From Streptomyces sp. NBC_01275 (GTDB taxonomy: Bacteria > Actinomycetota > Actinomycetes > Streptomycetales > Streptomycetaceae): a stretch of 64,000 bases of DNA. Position numbers and translations under genes: made by a program. Below the pieces are notes generated by a model. The model saw only the letters and a program-made list of their open reading frames with translations, did not search any database and was not told where the DNA came from. This document shows, one piece after another, positions 19,529 through 28,209 of the stretch (positions within the stretch are counted from its first letter, which is position 1; the number at the start of each line of letters is the position of its first letter). The stretch lies in contig NZ_JAPEOZ010000001.1 of assembly GCF_026340655.1 (NCBI RefSeq), positions 310,001-374,000 on the forward strand, in the 5' to 3' direction.

Positions 19529-20773
19529 TCAGAGCAGTTGCTTGAGGGGGACCGACAGGTCCTGGAGTGCTTCGGGGGCGACCCGGGCCCGTGCCGCGAC
19601 CAGCTTTCTGGCGGCGGTGAAGTCCCGGGGGCTGTTGACCACGTCCGCGGCGCGGACCAGGCCGTCCTTGAGGTAGAAGGCCGCGAACGACCTCCCGGTC
19701 CCGGTGGTGCCACGGATGACGACCTCGTCGTAGCCGGTGGACAGCCCTGTGGTCTGGAGCTTGACGTCGTACTGGTCGGACCAGAACCACGGGATGGCGG
19801 TGTACGGCTGAAGGCTCCCGGTCGCGGTGGCCGCGGCAACCCGCGCTTGTTCGGAGGCGTTGGGCACCGACTCCAGGCGGCGGCGTCCGCCATGCTCGCC
19901 GCAGGGGTGGCTGGTGCAGTCGCCGATGGCGAGGACGGCGGGGTCCTCGGTACGGCAGTACTCGTCGACGACGATGCCGTTGTCGACGGCGAGCCCGGCC
20001 TGCTCGGCGAGCTCGGTGTTGGGGACCAGTCCGATGCCGACGAGGACGATGTCGGTGTCGATCCGCTCGCCGCTCTTGAGCTCCACGGCGGCCACCGAGC
20101 CATCGGGGGCGAAGGCGAAGCCGGTCACCGCGGTGTCGACGCGGATGTCCACGCCTTCCTCGGTGTGCACCCGCTGGTAGAACGCGGAGACCTGCGGCGC
20201 GGTCACCCGGGCCAGGACACGGGGCAGCGCCTCGAGGACCGTCACGTCCAGCCCGAGCTGCCGGGCGACCGCGGCCACCTCGAGCCCGACGTAGCCACCG
20301 CCGACGACGACCAGCCGGGCGCCCGGCACGAAGCGGTGCCGCATTGCGGCCACGTCAGCGAGGGTCCTGAGGTAGTGAACGTTGGGCGCGTCGTCCAGTC
20401 CCGGGGCAGGCAGTCTGCGCGCCCGACCGCCGGTGGCGAGCACCAGGTGTGCGTACGGCAGCCGCTCACCGTCCGCGAGGACCACGTGGCGCGCGGTCCG
20501 GTCGATCGCGGTCACCCGGGTGCCGGTGCGCAGGTCGATGCCCTGCTGCTCATACATGGCGGGCGGCCGGATGTGCAGGTCCTCGGCCGTGGCCTTGCCG
20601 GAAAGGTACGCCTTGGACAGCGGCGGGCGGGCGTAGGGGTAACCGGGTTCTTCGCCGACGAGGGTCACGGGGCCCTGGCGGCCGGCCATGCGCAGGGCGG
20701 CGACGAAGTCCGCGCCGGCCTGACCGCCGCCGACCACGACGATACGGTCGGTCACAGTGGGTTCGATGTGCAT
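19529..20773 (-). CDS. FAD-dependent ferredoxin/rubredoxin-type reductase
   Basis: 414 residues with two dinucleotide-binding folds: RIVVVGGGQAGAD (FAD, residues about 10-22) and RLVVVGGGYVGLE (NAD(P)H, about 148-160). It also has PYARPPLSK and the C-terminal FAD motif AIGDCTSHP. The layout is that of putidaredoxin-reductase-like enzymes that pass electrons from NAD(P)H to a [2Fe-2S] ferredoxin. ATG at 20773 has GGGAG upstream. The ferredoxin is encoded immediately before it and a P450 heads the same operon, so together they form a class I P450 electron-transfer chain. Confidence 0.93.
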   Translation of the reverse strand: MHIEPTVTDRIVVVGGGQAGADFVAALRMAGRQGPVTLVGEEPGYPYARPPLSKAYLSGKATAEDLHIRPPAMYEQQGIDLRTGTRVTAIDRTARHVVLADGERLPYAHLVLATGGRARRLPAPGLDDAPNVHYLRTLADVAAMRHRFVPGARLVVVGGGYVGLEVAAVARQLGLDVTVLEALPRVLARVTAPQVSAFYQRVHTEEGVDIRVDTAVTGFAFAPDGSVAAVELKSGERIDTDIVLVGIGLVPNTELAEQAGLAVDNGIVVDEYCRTEDPAVLAIGDCTSHPCGEHGGRRRLESVPNASEQARVAAATATGSLQPYTAIPWFWSDQYDVKLQTTGLSTGYDEVVIRGTTGTGRSFAAFYLKDGLVRAADVVNSPRDFTAARKLVAARARVAPEALQDLSVPLKQLL

Positions 20774-20791
20774 GGTGTGCTCCCGCCCGTC

Positions 20792-21115
20792 CTACTTCTG
20801 GGTCTTCGGGATGTGCACGACGATGCCGTCGAGCGAGGCGTCCAACGTGATCTGGCAGCACAGCCGGCTGGCGTCGGTGGGTTCCTCGGAGGTCGCCTCC
20901 AGCATCTCCTCCTCGTCCTCCGACCGCGCGGGCAGCGCCGCGAGCCACTGCTCGTCCACGAAGACGTGGCAGGTGGCGCAGGACAGCTCGCCACCGCACT
21001 CGGCGACGATTCCGGGTACCAGATTGGCGGTGGCGGCCTGCATGACAGAGGCTCCGTCGGCGGCGTCGGCCTCCTGCTTGGTCCCGTCCGGACGGACGAA
21101 TACGACACGGGGCAT
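20792..21115 (-). CDS. [2Fe-2S] ferredoxin, adrenodoxin/putidaredoxin type
   Basis: 107 residues with the ligand pattern Cys40-x5-Cys46-x2-Cys49 (ECGGELSCATCHVFV) and the fourth ligand Cys86 (RLCCQI). The ending GIVVHIP is characteristic of the family. It should carry electrons from the adjacent reductase to the P450. Spacing to the reductase gene is 18 nt; CAGGAG precedes the ATG at 21115. Confidence 0.95.
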   Translation of the reverse strand: MPRVVFVRPDGTKQEADAADGASVMQAATANLVPGIVAECGGELSCATCHVFVDEQWLAALPARSEDEEEMLEATSEEPTDASRLCCQITLDASLDGIVVHIPKTQK

Positions 21116-21162
21116 GGCGGTCTCCTGATCAGGTTGCGCGGGTACGGGGTGCGGGAGAGGGG

Positions 21163-23472
21163 TCAGCGGAGGAACGACGGTCGGTCAGCGCCGCCGAGGA
21201 GCGCGTCGAGGGCGTCGTCGTCCAGGTGCTCGGCGTTGTCGCCGAGGGTGGGTGCGGGAGCGGGGTCGGGCGGCGTGTGGCCGTGCAGGATCATGGGGAA
21301 TCCCTTCAGCCACTCGGGGACGCGCAGTGCAGCACGGCGCTCGCGGTAACGGGGGTCCCGGGCGCGGTCGGCGGCCGTGTTCACGGGTACGGCCGGGACA
21401 CCGGCGCGGCGCAGTTTAGCCACGGCCCTGTCACGGGGGTGTCGGGCCGTCCACTCAGAGATGGTTGCGTCGACCGTGTCCTGATGGTTCAGCCACCAGT
21501 CCTCCGGCTCGTGGCCGGGCAGTGCGGTGATCACCTCGGCCAGCGCCCGGCGGTGCCCGGCGCTGGTACAGGCGATCGCCAGCCAGCTGTCGGGCTCCGC
21601 GGTGGGGTAGGTGTCGTGCGGGGCCGCGCCGGGGCGGTGGTTGCCGTCCGGTGCAGGCATGCGCCCAGTCCAGACGTACTCGCCGAGCTGATCGGCCAGG
21701 GTCCAGGCGACGGCCTCCCGCTGCGAGACGTCCAGGTGGATGCCGCGCCGGCCGCTGGTGACGGCGTCCGCGACCAGCGCGGCACCGACGAACGACACCA
21801 CCTGGTCCGGATAGTTGACGTCGCCGCCCGACCACATGGGCCGCTCACCCGGGTAACCCGTGACGGCGGCGAGGCCGGAGAGCAGGTCCAGGGTCGAACC
21901 GAAGGAGCCGTACGAGGCCTCCGGTCCGAAGACGCCCTGACTCGACAGGGACAGGTAGACCAGGTCGGGGTTGAGCCGGTGGGCGGTGGCGTAGTCGATG
22001 CCCATGCGGGCGGTGACGCCTACCCGGAAGTTCTCGACCAGGACATCCGCCCTGCGGATGAGTCGGTGGGCGATAGCCCGGCCATGGTCGGTCTTCAGGT
22101 CGAGGCTCAGACGGCGCTTGCCGGCGTTGTTGGAGGCGAACATCGGGGAAGCCGGTGTCTGTGCCCCGTCCGCCTTGCCGGCGCTGCCCGGCATCACCCA
22201 CGCCCGGAAGGGATCCGGGCGGCCCTGCGACTCGATCTTGATCACGGTCGCGCCGTAGTCGGCGAGCAGCCTGCTGGTGGCCGCCCCGGCGGTGATGGTG
22301 CCGAAGTCGAGGACGACCAGACCGTCCAGGGGCGCCGCGTCCCTGTGCTGCACGGCCACGCTCGCGCGCGGCGTGCGGGCCGCCGCCGGTCGTGGCCCGG
22401 CCGTGAAACTGCCACCGCCGTCGCCCAACCGGGGTGCCGCGACCGTGGATGACGGCGCTCCAGGCACGGTCCACGGAGGGCCGACCACAGGCGCGTCCCT
22501 GCGACGCATACCGGGCGGAAGGACGAAGCCCCGGGTGCGGAGCTGTTCGTCGGCCATCAGGCTCTCGGCGTCGGCGGCATGGCCGAAGGGCAGTCCGAGG
22601 CGTTGCGCCTCGGTGTACAGCTCCACGGCCTCACGGCTTGCCGCCGCCTCCGCGATCACGGCCCACCACTCGTCCGAACGCCGGGCACGCTGCTCGGCGT
22701 CGTCGAGGCCGGGCGCACTCAGGCGCGGGTCGCCGAACAACTCGACGACAGCGGGCCACTGGTGTGCGGAGAAGATCACTCCGACCCAGCCGTCCTTGGC
22801 CCGCACCACACGCCAGCCACCCTGCGAGGAGCCCGCACGCTTCGGGACACCACCGCCGAGGTCGTGAAGGACGTCGCTCTTCCAGTCCATATACGCGGCG
22901 ACGTCGCTCAGGGCGACCTCGACGAGGTCACCGCAACCCGTGCGGTCGCGATGGCGCAGGGCGAGCATGGCGCCGTACAGGCCGACGAAGGCGGCCGAGT
23001 GCGCACTCTGCTCGCCGCCCAGGCTCAGCGGGCGCCGGTCCGGCTCACCGACCATGGTGGCCAGTCCGCCGTACGCCTCCGCCAGGAGACTGTCGCCGAC
23101 GCTCTCGGCGTACGCTCCGGTCAGTCCGAACGCGGTGAGCGAGACCGTGACCAGTCGGGGGAACCGATGCCGGAGCTGGTCGAGGTCCAGGCCTTCGGCG
23201 GCGGCCGCGGCCGGCGTTAGATCGGTGATCAGGACGTCGGCCGTGGCCAGTGGGCTCGTCTCGTCGGCAGCCAGTTGCTCGGGGCGGAGGACGGTGCTGC
23301 GCTTGCCTGCGCCCAGGGCCGCGAACGTGAACTCCCTGGCCCTCAGCGGCGTGCCGGTGGGCGGCTCACACAGCAGCACGTCGTGACCGAGGGCGGCGAA
23401 CAGGCGTCCGCACGCCGCTCCCGCGACCGACTCGGTGACCTCGACCACCCGGAAGGTGCGCTGCCCGGACAT
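21163..23472 (-). CDS. Double-length CaiB/BaiF CoA-transferase (two family III domains)
   Basis: 769 residues, about twice the usual family III length. Domain 1 (about 1-340) starts FRVVEVTESVAGAACGRLFA and contains ADVLITDLTP and VGDSLLAEAYGGLA. Domain 2 (about 365-750) starts DGLVVLDFGTITAGAATSRLLADYGATVIKIE as LVVLDFG with downstream ADVLVENFR, YGSFGSTLDLLSGLA and the C-terminal PAVPVN element. Tandem family III domains in one chain can mimic the interlocked homodimer. ATG at 23472 overlaps the enoyl-CoA hydratase stop as TGATG, so translation is coupled. Likely role: CoA activation of an operon intermediate. Confidence 0.88.
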   Translation of the reverse strand: MSGQRTFRVVEVTESVAGAACGRLFAALGHDVLLCEPPTGTPLRAREFTFAALGAGKRSTVLRPEQLAADETSPLATADVLITDLTPAAAAAEGLDLDQLRHRFPRLVTVSLTAFGLTGAYAESVGDSLLAEAYGGLATMVGEPDRRPLSLGGEQSAHSAAFVGLYGAMLALRHRDRTGCGDLVEVALSDVAAYMDWKSDVLHDLGGGVPKRAGSSQGGWRVVRAKDGWVGVIFSAHQWPAVVELFGDPRLSAPGLDDAEQRARRSDEWWAVIAEAAASREAVELYTEAQRLGLPFGHAADAESLMADEQLRTRGFVLPPGMRRRDAPVVGPPWTVPGAPSSTVAAPRLGDGGGSFTAGPRPAAARTPRASVAVQHRDAAPLDGLVVLDFGTITAGAATSRLLADYGATVIKIESQGRPDPFRAWVMPGSAGKADGAQTPASPMFASNNAGKRRLSLDLKTDHGRAIAHRLIRRADVLVENFRVGVTARMGIDYATAHRLNPDLVYLSLSSQGVFGPEASYGSFGSTLDLLSGLAAVTGYPGERPMWSGGDVNYPDQVVSFVGAALVADAVTSGRRGIHLDVSQREAVAWTLADQLGEYVWTGRMPAPDGNHRPGAAPHDTYPTAEPDSWLAIACTSAGHRRALAEVITALPGHEPEDWWLNHQDTVDATISEWTARHPRDRAVAKLRRAGVPAVPVNTAADRARDPRYRERRAALRVPEWLKGFPMILHGHTPPDPAPAPTLGDNAEHLDDDALDALLGGADRPSFLR

Positions 23473-24278
23473 CAGCCCTGCCCCGGGTTGCGCGCGCCCG
23501 ACCGGAAGCGGTCGAGGCCCTCGGCCAGAGCGGTGCTGCGGGCGCGGAGTTCATCGGCGATCTCATGGCCGTAGGCGATGGCCTCGGTCCACTCGGAGAT
23601 CTCGCCGGGGATCTTCCACAGTGCCTTCTTCGACCATTCCAGCGCGGTGGCGTCGAAGGAGGCGACGCGTTCGGCGAGGGCGGTGGCCGCGGCGTCGAGT
23701 TCCTCCAGGGGAACAGCGCGGTTGACCAGCCCCCACTCGGCCGCCGTGGTGCCGTCGATGCGCTCGGCGGTGAGCACCAGCCACGCCGCGTGCTTGGGCT
23801 TGAGCCGCAGTTGGGCGGCCGGGCCCGCGAGGGTCGGGTAAAGGCCGAAGCCGATCTCTGGCATGCCTATCTGGGCCTCGTCGGCCGCTACGGCCAGGTC
23901 GGCAACGTTGATCAGGGTGGAACCGCCGCCGAGGGCAGTGCCGTTGACGGCGGCGATGACGACGGCGGGGTGGTTGCGGATCTCCTCCTGCACGGCCGCC
24001 CACTCGCTGCGCCGGTCGAGTTCCGCGTCCCCGGTGCTGACGTCGCCCTCCTTGAGGTCGACGCCGGCGCAGAAGGCGGAGCCGTTGCCGGTCATGACGA
24101 TCACCTTGGAGCGCCCCCGGCACTCGTCGAGGGCGCGCACGATCCCGACCCGGGCCGCACGGTTCATGGCGTTGCGCTTGCGGGGGCGATTGAAAGTGAT
24201 ACGGGAGATCCCGTTGTCCAAGTGCTCGACGAGGACGACCTGTTCCGTCTCCGCCGGGGAGGTCGTGATGGCGCTCAT
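23472..24278 (-). CDS. Enoyl-CoA hydratase/isomerase (crotonase family)
   Basis: 268 residues. The oxyanion-hole strands SAFCAGVDLKEG (near 70) and NGTALGGGSTL (near 115) are present, as is MPEIGFGLYP, which carries a crotonase catalytic Glu position. ITFNRPRKRNAMN is the usual N-terminal signature. The family hydrates enoyl-CoA or shifts double bonds. Its start overlaps the DUF35 gene stop (ATGA), and it sits just after the thiolase/DUF35 pair. That fits hydration to a beta-hydroxyacyl-CoA followed by C-C cleavage. Confidence 0.93.
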   Translation of the reverse strand: MSAITTSPAETEQVVLVEHLDNGISRITFNRPRKRNAMNRAARVGIVRALDECRGRSKVIVMTGNGSAFCAGVDLKEGDVSTGDAELDRRSEWAAVQEEIRNHPAVVIAAVNGTALGGGSTLINVADLAVAADEAQIGMPEIGFGLYPTLAGPAAQLRLKPKHAAWLVLTAERIDGTTAAEWGLVNRAVPLEELDAAATALAERVASFDATALEWSKKALWKIPGEISEWTEAIAYGHEIADELRARSTALAEGLDRFRSGARNPGQG

Positions 24279-24700
24279 CCGGACACCACCTTGAACTTCG
24301 GGATGGCCCGGTCATCGGAGATCTGCTCGAAGACGACCTCCAGCGGCATGCCGCACTCCAGGTGCTCCGGCGGATCCACAAGGGTGGTCATCAGGTACGG
24401 CCCCTCCTCCAGTTGGACGAAGGCCACCAGGTAGGGGACCTCGTCGGCGAAGGCGGGGAAGTACTTCTGGTGCATGACGATCCAGGACCACAACGTGGCC
24501 CTGCCGCTGGCGGCTCGCCATGCGAAGTCCGCGTCGAGGGTCACTGGGTCTACCGGTGACTCGGGGAAGCGGGGGATGCCGGAGTTACCGTACTGGAGGC
24601 GGAGTTCACCGGCGAGGGTGCCCTCCCAGAAGTCACGGTTGGCGTCCGTGACCGGCGGTAGCATCGCGATGAGTTTCTGGTTGTCCATGTGCTTGCTCAC
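24275..24700 (-). CDS. DUF35 OB-fold protein lacking the zinc-ribbon cysteines
   Basis: About 141 residues. LIAMLPPVTDANRDFWEGTLAGELRLQ is the DUF35 N-terminal helix, and VPYLVAFVQLEEGPYLMT is the start of its OB fold. In most DUF35 proteins a rubredoxin-like zinc ribbon follows ELRLQ; here the equivalent stretch YGNSGIPRFPESPVDPVTL keeps the loop sequence but none of the four cysteines. DUF35 subunits pair with thiolase-like proteins and support CoA-ester chemistry, including retro-aldol cleavage in steroid side-chain degradation. GTG at 24700 overlaps the thiolase stop (GTGA); ATG at 24688 is an alternative. Confidence 0.85.
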   Translation of the reverse strand: MSKHMDNQKLIAMLPPVTDANRDFWEGTLAGELRLQYGNSGIPRFPESPVDPVTLDADFAWRAASGRATLWSWIVMHQKYFPAFADEVPYLVAFVQLEEGPYLMTTLVDPPEHLECGMPLEVVFEQISDDRAIPKFKVVSG

Positions 24701-25833
24701 TCCCCGACCAGGACGTGCGAAGTGGTGATGGGCGAGGCGCAGATGTACTGGGCGACGTTGCAGTCCGTCACCTGGCGAGGGCCGGCCTCGCCTCGGATCT
24801 GGCGCACGGCCTCCACGTGGTGCCCCCAGCCCTGCATGTAGCTCTCGCCGGTGTGCCCGCCGGCGGTGTTCACCGGCATCTCGCCGTCGCGCGCGATGCG
24901 GTCCCCGGTCGCCCACTTCCAGGCCTCGCCGCGCGGCGCGTGGTCGAAGCCCTCCAGGCTGAACAGGACGGTGGGGGTGAAGTTGTCGTAGATCTGCAGG
25001 CAGTCCATGTCTTGAGGGCCGTAGCCCGAGGCCGCATACACCCGCCGGGCGACGTCCTGGGAGGCGGAGTGGAAGAAGTCCGTGCTGGTGTAGTAGTTGC
25101 TGACGCTGGCGCGCGCGGCGGTGGCCGCCACCCGTACCGGCCGCTTGGCCAGGTCGCGGGCCTTCTCCAGAGTGGTGAGGATCAGCGCGACGCCGCCGTC
25201 GTTGATGATGCAGTAGTCGTACAGGCGCAGCGGGTCGGCGATGTAGCGGGAGGCGAGGTACTGCTCCTCGGTGATCTCCTCGCGCATCACGGCGACCGGG
25301 TTGAGGGCGGCGTTGCGGCGGTTGTTGATCGCGATCGGGGCGAGGGCGCCGTCGGGCACGCCGTAGTCGTACGCGTAGCGGCGGTACATCATGCCGACGT
25401 ACGCGCCCGGGGAGGTCATGCCGTACATCGCGTCGTAGCGGGTGGTGGGGCTGTCGGTGTAGGCGCCGCCGTAGGTCATCTTCACCGAACGGCCGTTGTT
25501 GCCGTACACACAGGCCACGACGTCGGCCTGGCCGGTCTCGATCAGCGAGACGGCGTGCTGGACTGCGACGCCGCTCATGCGGCCGGATCCCTCGAGGGCG
25601 TTGATGACACGGGGATTGGGGACGCCGAGCACATGGGCGCCGTGCTCGTAGTGGATTCTGGCGGTGAGGAGACCGTCGACCTCGTCCTTGCGCAGGCCGG
25701 CGTCGTCGAGCGCGAGGCGCAGGGCCTGCGCGCCGAGGGCGTAGGCGTCGCGGTGCGCGTCCTTGTTGGCGTAGAGGGCGCCGAAGTCGGTCTGGCCGAC
25801 GCCGACGATCGCAACTTGCCTTCGTTCAGGCAT
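24697..25833 (-). CDS. Thiolase-like (SCP2/lipid-transfer type) protein without the usual catalytic cysteine
   Basis: 378 residues with a thiolase fold: RQVAIVGVGQTDFG, ALDDAGL, QADVVACVYG, DNFTPTVLFSLEGF and NTAGGHTGESYMQGWGHHVEA. Where thiolases have the nucleophilic Cys, the sequence reads EGSGRMSGVAVQHA, with Met86 at about that site. Thiolytic cleavage is therefore unlikely. Ltp2-like homologues lacking that Cys act with DUF35 partners as aldolases in steroid side-chain degradation. The DUF35 gene is the next gene and is coupled (GTGA), so a retro-aldolase pair is the best reading. This is inference from motif loss and context. Confidence 0.85.
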   Translation of the reverse strand: MPERRQVAIVGVGQTDFGALYANKDAHRDAYALGAQALRLALDDAGLRKDEVDGLLTARIHYEHGAHVLGVPNPRVINALEGSGRMSGVAVQHAVSLIETGQADVVACVYGNNGRSVKMTYGGAYTDSPTTRYDAMYGMTSPGAYVGMMYRRYAYDYGVPDGALAPIAINNRRNAALNPVAVMREEITEEQYLASRYIADPLRLYDYCIINDGGVALILTTLEKARDLAKRPVRVAATAARASVSNYYTSTDFFHSASQDVARRVYAASGYGPQDMDCLQIYDNFTPTVLFSLEGFDHAPRGEAWKWATGDRIARDGEMPVNTAGGHTGESYMQGWGHHVEAVRQIRGEAGPRQVTDCNVAQYICASPITTSHVLVGE

Positions 25834-26002
25834 GGTTCAGTCCCGGGTCGTGGTCATTGGGGGAATGACGGATGAACGCGATGGGCCGCTGCGCGGCCGC
25901 CGATCGCGGAAAGGTGAGGAGTGAAACGGAGAATCTGAGGGGGCGGGTGACCCTGGAGCCGACTGCCACGCGTGGGGTGGCGCGCACGGCGAAGGGTTCT
26001 GC

Positions 26003-26863
26003 TCAGCCCTGGGAGAAGGGGCACTGGGACGCGTCGCCCGTGCCGTCGTGAGCGTGTTCGTCCGGACTGTCCAGGAGGGGAAGAGCCTGGATGTCGGCCA
26101 TGAGATCGCGCGCGTGCTCCATGGCGAAGGCACGGCTGTGCGGATTGGTGGCGATGACCGCCGTGCCCTTCAGCAGGCCGTCGAAGGCCATGCCGGCCAC
26201 CTCGGCGGACTCCTGGGCGAACGGCTCGATGGCGGCGGCCGCATGCGAATCGGCGGCGACGAGCGCGCTGACCCTCTCGGTGCGGACCCAGCCGGGGGCG
26301 AGGAGGGAGACGCCGACGCCGAAGTCCTTCAGGTCGCGGCGTGCCGTGTCGGTGAGGCCGAGCGCGGCGTACTTCGACGCGGTGTACGTACTCATGGGCA
26401 TCACGTGGGGCGGCACGCCGAGAGAGTGCTCGGAACCGGTGTTCAGGATGTACGCCGATCCGCCTCGCGCGGCGGCGTCCTTCAGCAGCGGTGCGAAGGC
26501 GTGGACGACGTGGAACATGCCCAGCACGTTGACGTCGAAGAGACGTTTCGCCTCGCCCGGGTCCACGTCCTGGAGTGCACCGGCCACACCGATGCCGGCG
26601 TTGTTGCACACCACGTTGACGGTGCCGAACCGCTCGACGGTGGCCTCAGTCAACCTTTTGACCTGCGAGTAGTCCGAGGTGTCGGTCCGCAGCCAGTCCG
26701 CTGTGGCACCGTCGGCCCGCAGGCTCTCCACCGCCGCGCCCGCGTCCTCCACATCGGCGATCATCACCCGGGCGCCGCGTGCTGCGGCTTCGCGGGCGAG
26801 GGCCAGTCCGATGCCGGTGGCACCGCCGGTCACAACGACGACGGCATCCGTCAGAGTGGTCAT
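26003..26863 (-). CDS. Short-chain dehydrogenase/reductase
   Basis: 286 residues from the ATG at 26863, which overlaps the P450 stop (ATGA at 26860-26863). TGGATGIG (cofactor loop), NNAG and the catalytic YTASKYAALGL are present. It also has an extended C-terminal tail ending CPFSQG. As the gene directly after the P450, it is well placed to oxidise the hydroxylated product to an aldehyde or ketone. An upstream in-frame ATG exists but lies inside the P450 gene. Confidence 0.9.
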   Translation of the reverse strand: MTTLTDAVVVVTGGATGIGLALAREAAARGARVMIADVEDAGAAVESLRADGATADWLRTDTSDYSQVKRLTEATVERFGTVNVVCNNAGIGVAGALQDVDPGEAKRLFDVNVLGMFHVVHAFAPLLKDAAARGGSAYILNTGSEHSLGVPPHVMPMSTYTASKYAALGLTDTARRDLKDFGVGVSLLAPGWVRTERVSALVAADSHAAAAIEPFAQESAEVAGMAFDGLLKGTAVIATNPHSRAFAMEHARDLMADIQALPLLDSPDEHAHDGTGDASQCPFSQG

Positions 26864-28101
26864 GAGCGGACCTCCCGCCGGTCGGCCGTGGTGACGACGA
26901 TGGGCAGCGACAGCAGCTTGTTGATGAAGGTGCTCCAACCCCGCCTGGGCTCACCGTTCAGGGCGATGGAGACACCGCGACGGTGCATCTCCTCAAAGAG
27001 GATCTTGAGTTCGAGCTTGGCAAGGTTCTTGCCGATGCAGTGGTGCGGACCGTTGCCGAACGCCATGTGCTCGTTCGCGGTCCGCAGCGGCTCGAAGCGG
27101 TGCGGGTCGGCGAAGACGGCCGGGTCTCGGTTGGCGGCGGTGAAGAACATCTGCACCAGGTCGCCCTTGCGCATCTGCGTGCCGTGGAAGTCGATGTCAC
27201 GGGTCACCGTGCGAGCCATGTTCATGGCCGGGGTGACGTACCGCAGGAACTCGTCGACCAGCCCGTCCAGGTTGCCGGCGGCGACGGCCCGGTCGGTGGC
27301 ATCGGCGATCTGCGGGTCCTCCAGGATCAACCGCATCGACTGGGCTATGACCGTGTGAGTCGTCTCGAATCCGGCGATGAGGAGCAGGGTGAGGTAGTGC
27401 AGGTACTCCGGATCAGTGATCTCACCGCGCTCGGCGCACTGGGCGAGCACGGTGGCGAAGTCGTCCTGGGGGTCTCGCAGCTTATCCGTTCGCAGCTGTT
27501 CCAGGTACGCGTGGACGTCCGGAAGCAGCGCCAGTATCGACTCGCCGCCGTTGGGCTGCTCCGCGGCATCGAAGATCGTCAAGGTCCAGTCCACGATGCG
27601 CTGGCGGTCCTGGTGCGGCACGCCGATCACCCGTGCGATGACGCGGGACGGGACGATGGCCGCTACGTCGCCCACCCAGTTGACCTCGCCGCGGGCGGTG
27701 ATGTCCTCCAGCACCTCCACGACGATCTCTCGGACCCAGGTGTCGAAGTTGGCGATGACCCGCGGTCCGAAGGAACGGGCAGCGGCCCGGCGCAGCCGGC
27801 TGTGGACCGGCGGGTCGTTGTACATGATGTTGTGGCTGAACTCGGGATGCGGCGCGGGCAGGGTCGGGAAGAACGGACCCCACTGGGAACTGAAGACCTC
27901 AGGGTTCCGTTCGATCTCGACGATGTCGGCGTGCCGGGTGATGCACCAGAAACCGCCGTTGAGCGTGCCTGCCTTCGCCGGCTGCCAGTACAACCCGGGC
28001 ATCTGCCTGACCGCATCGAAGGTCTGATGGGGTACCCCGGAGGCGAAGGTCGCCGGGTCCGACAGGTCTGGTATCGCCGGGGCGATGGTGTCCGTACTCA
28101 T
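26860..28101 (-). CDS. Cytochrome P450 monooxygenase
   Basis: 413 residues. The I-helix oxygen-activation motif AGFETTHT is at 243-250, ExxR is E284-R287 (EFLR), and the heme loop FGNGPHHCIG has the cysteine ligand at 355. SHNIMYNDPPVHSRLRR is the usual C-helix region. Overall it resembles soluble bacterial P450s that hydroxylate terpenes, steroids or branched alkyl chains. The matching ferredoxin and reductase are in the same operon. ATG at 28101 follows GGAAG by 8 nt. It is the first catabolic gene after the GntR regulator and probably initiates attack on the substrate. Confidence 0.95.
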   Translation of the reverse strand: MSTDTIAPAIPDLSDPATFASGVPHQTFDAVRQMPGLYWQPAKAGTLNGGFWCITRHADIVEIERNPEVFSSQWGPFFPTLPAPHPEFSHNIMYNDPPVHSRLRRAAARSFGPRVIANFDTWVREIVVEVLEDITARGEVNWVGDVAAIVPSRVIARVIGVPHQDRQRIVDWTLTIFDAAEQPNGGESILALLPDVHAYLEQLRTDKLRDPQDDFATVLAQCAERGEITDPEYLHYLTLLLIAGFETTHTVIAQSMRLILEDPQIADATDRAVAAGNLDGLVDEFLRYVTPAMNMARTVTRDIDFHGTQMRKGDLVQMFFTAANRDPAVFADPHRFEPLRTANEHMAFGNGPHHCIGKNLAKLELKILFEEMHRRGVSIALNGEPRRGWSTFINKLLSLPIVVTTADRREVRS

Positions 28102-28209
28102 TTCCGCACTTCCTTGTGCTCTTGGTGTTCTTGCCGACTTCCTCGGCTTCTTCCGTGTCTTCGGGTTCCTGGTCCGTGAGCCGTCCGCGGGCAGCCGTCC
28201 TCGACCGCG

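Noticed and set aside
19043..21349. A 768-codon plus-strand open frame opposite the ALDH, reductase and ferredoxin genes
   Set aside because: Its product is a Gly/Val/Arg/His-rich antisense shadow. The minus strand carries intact motifs throughout.
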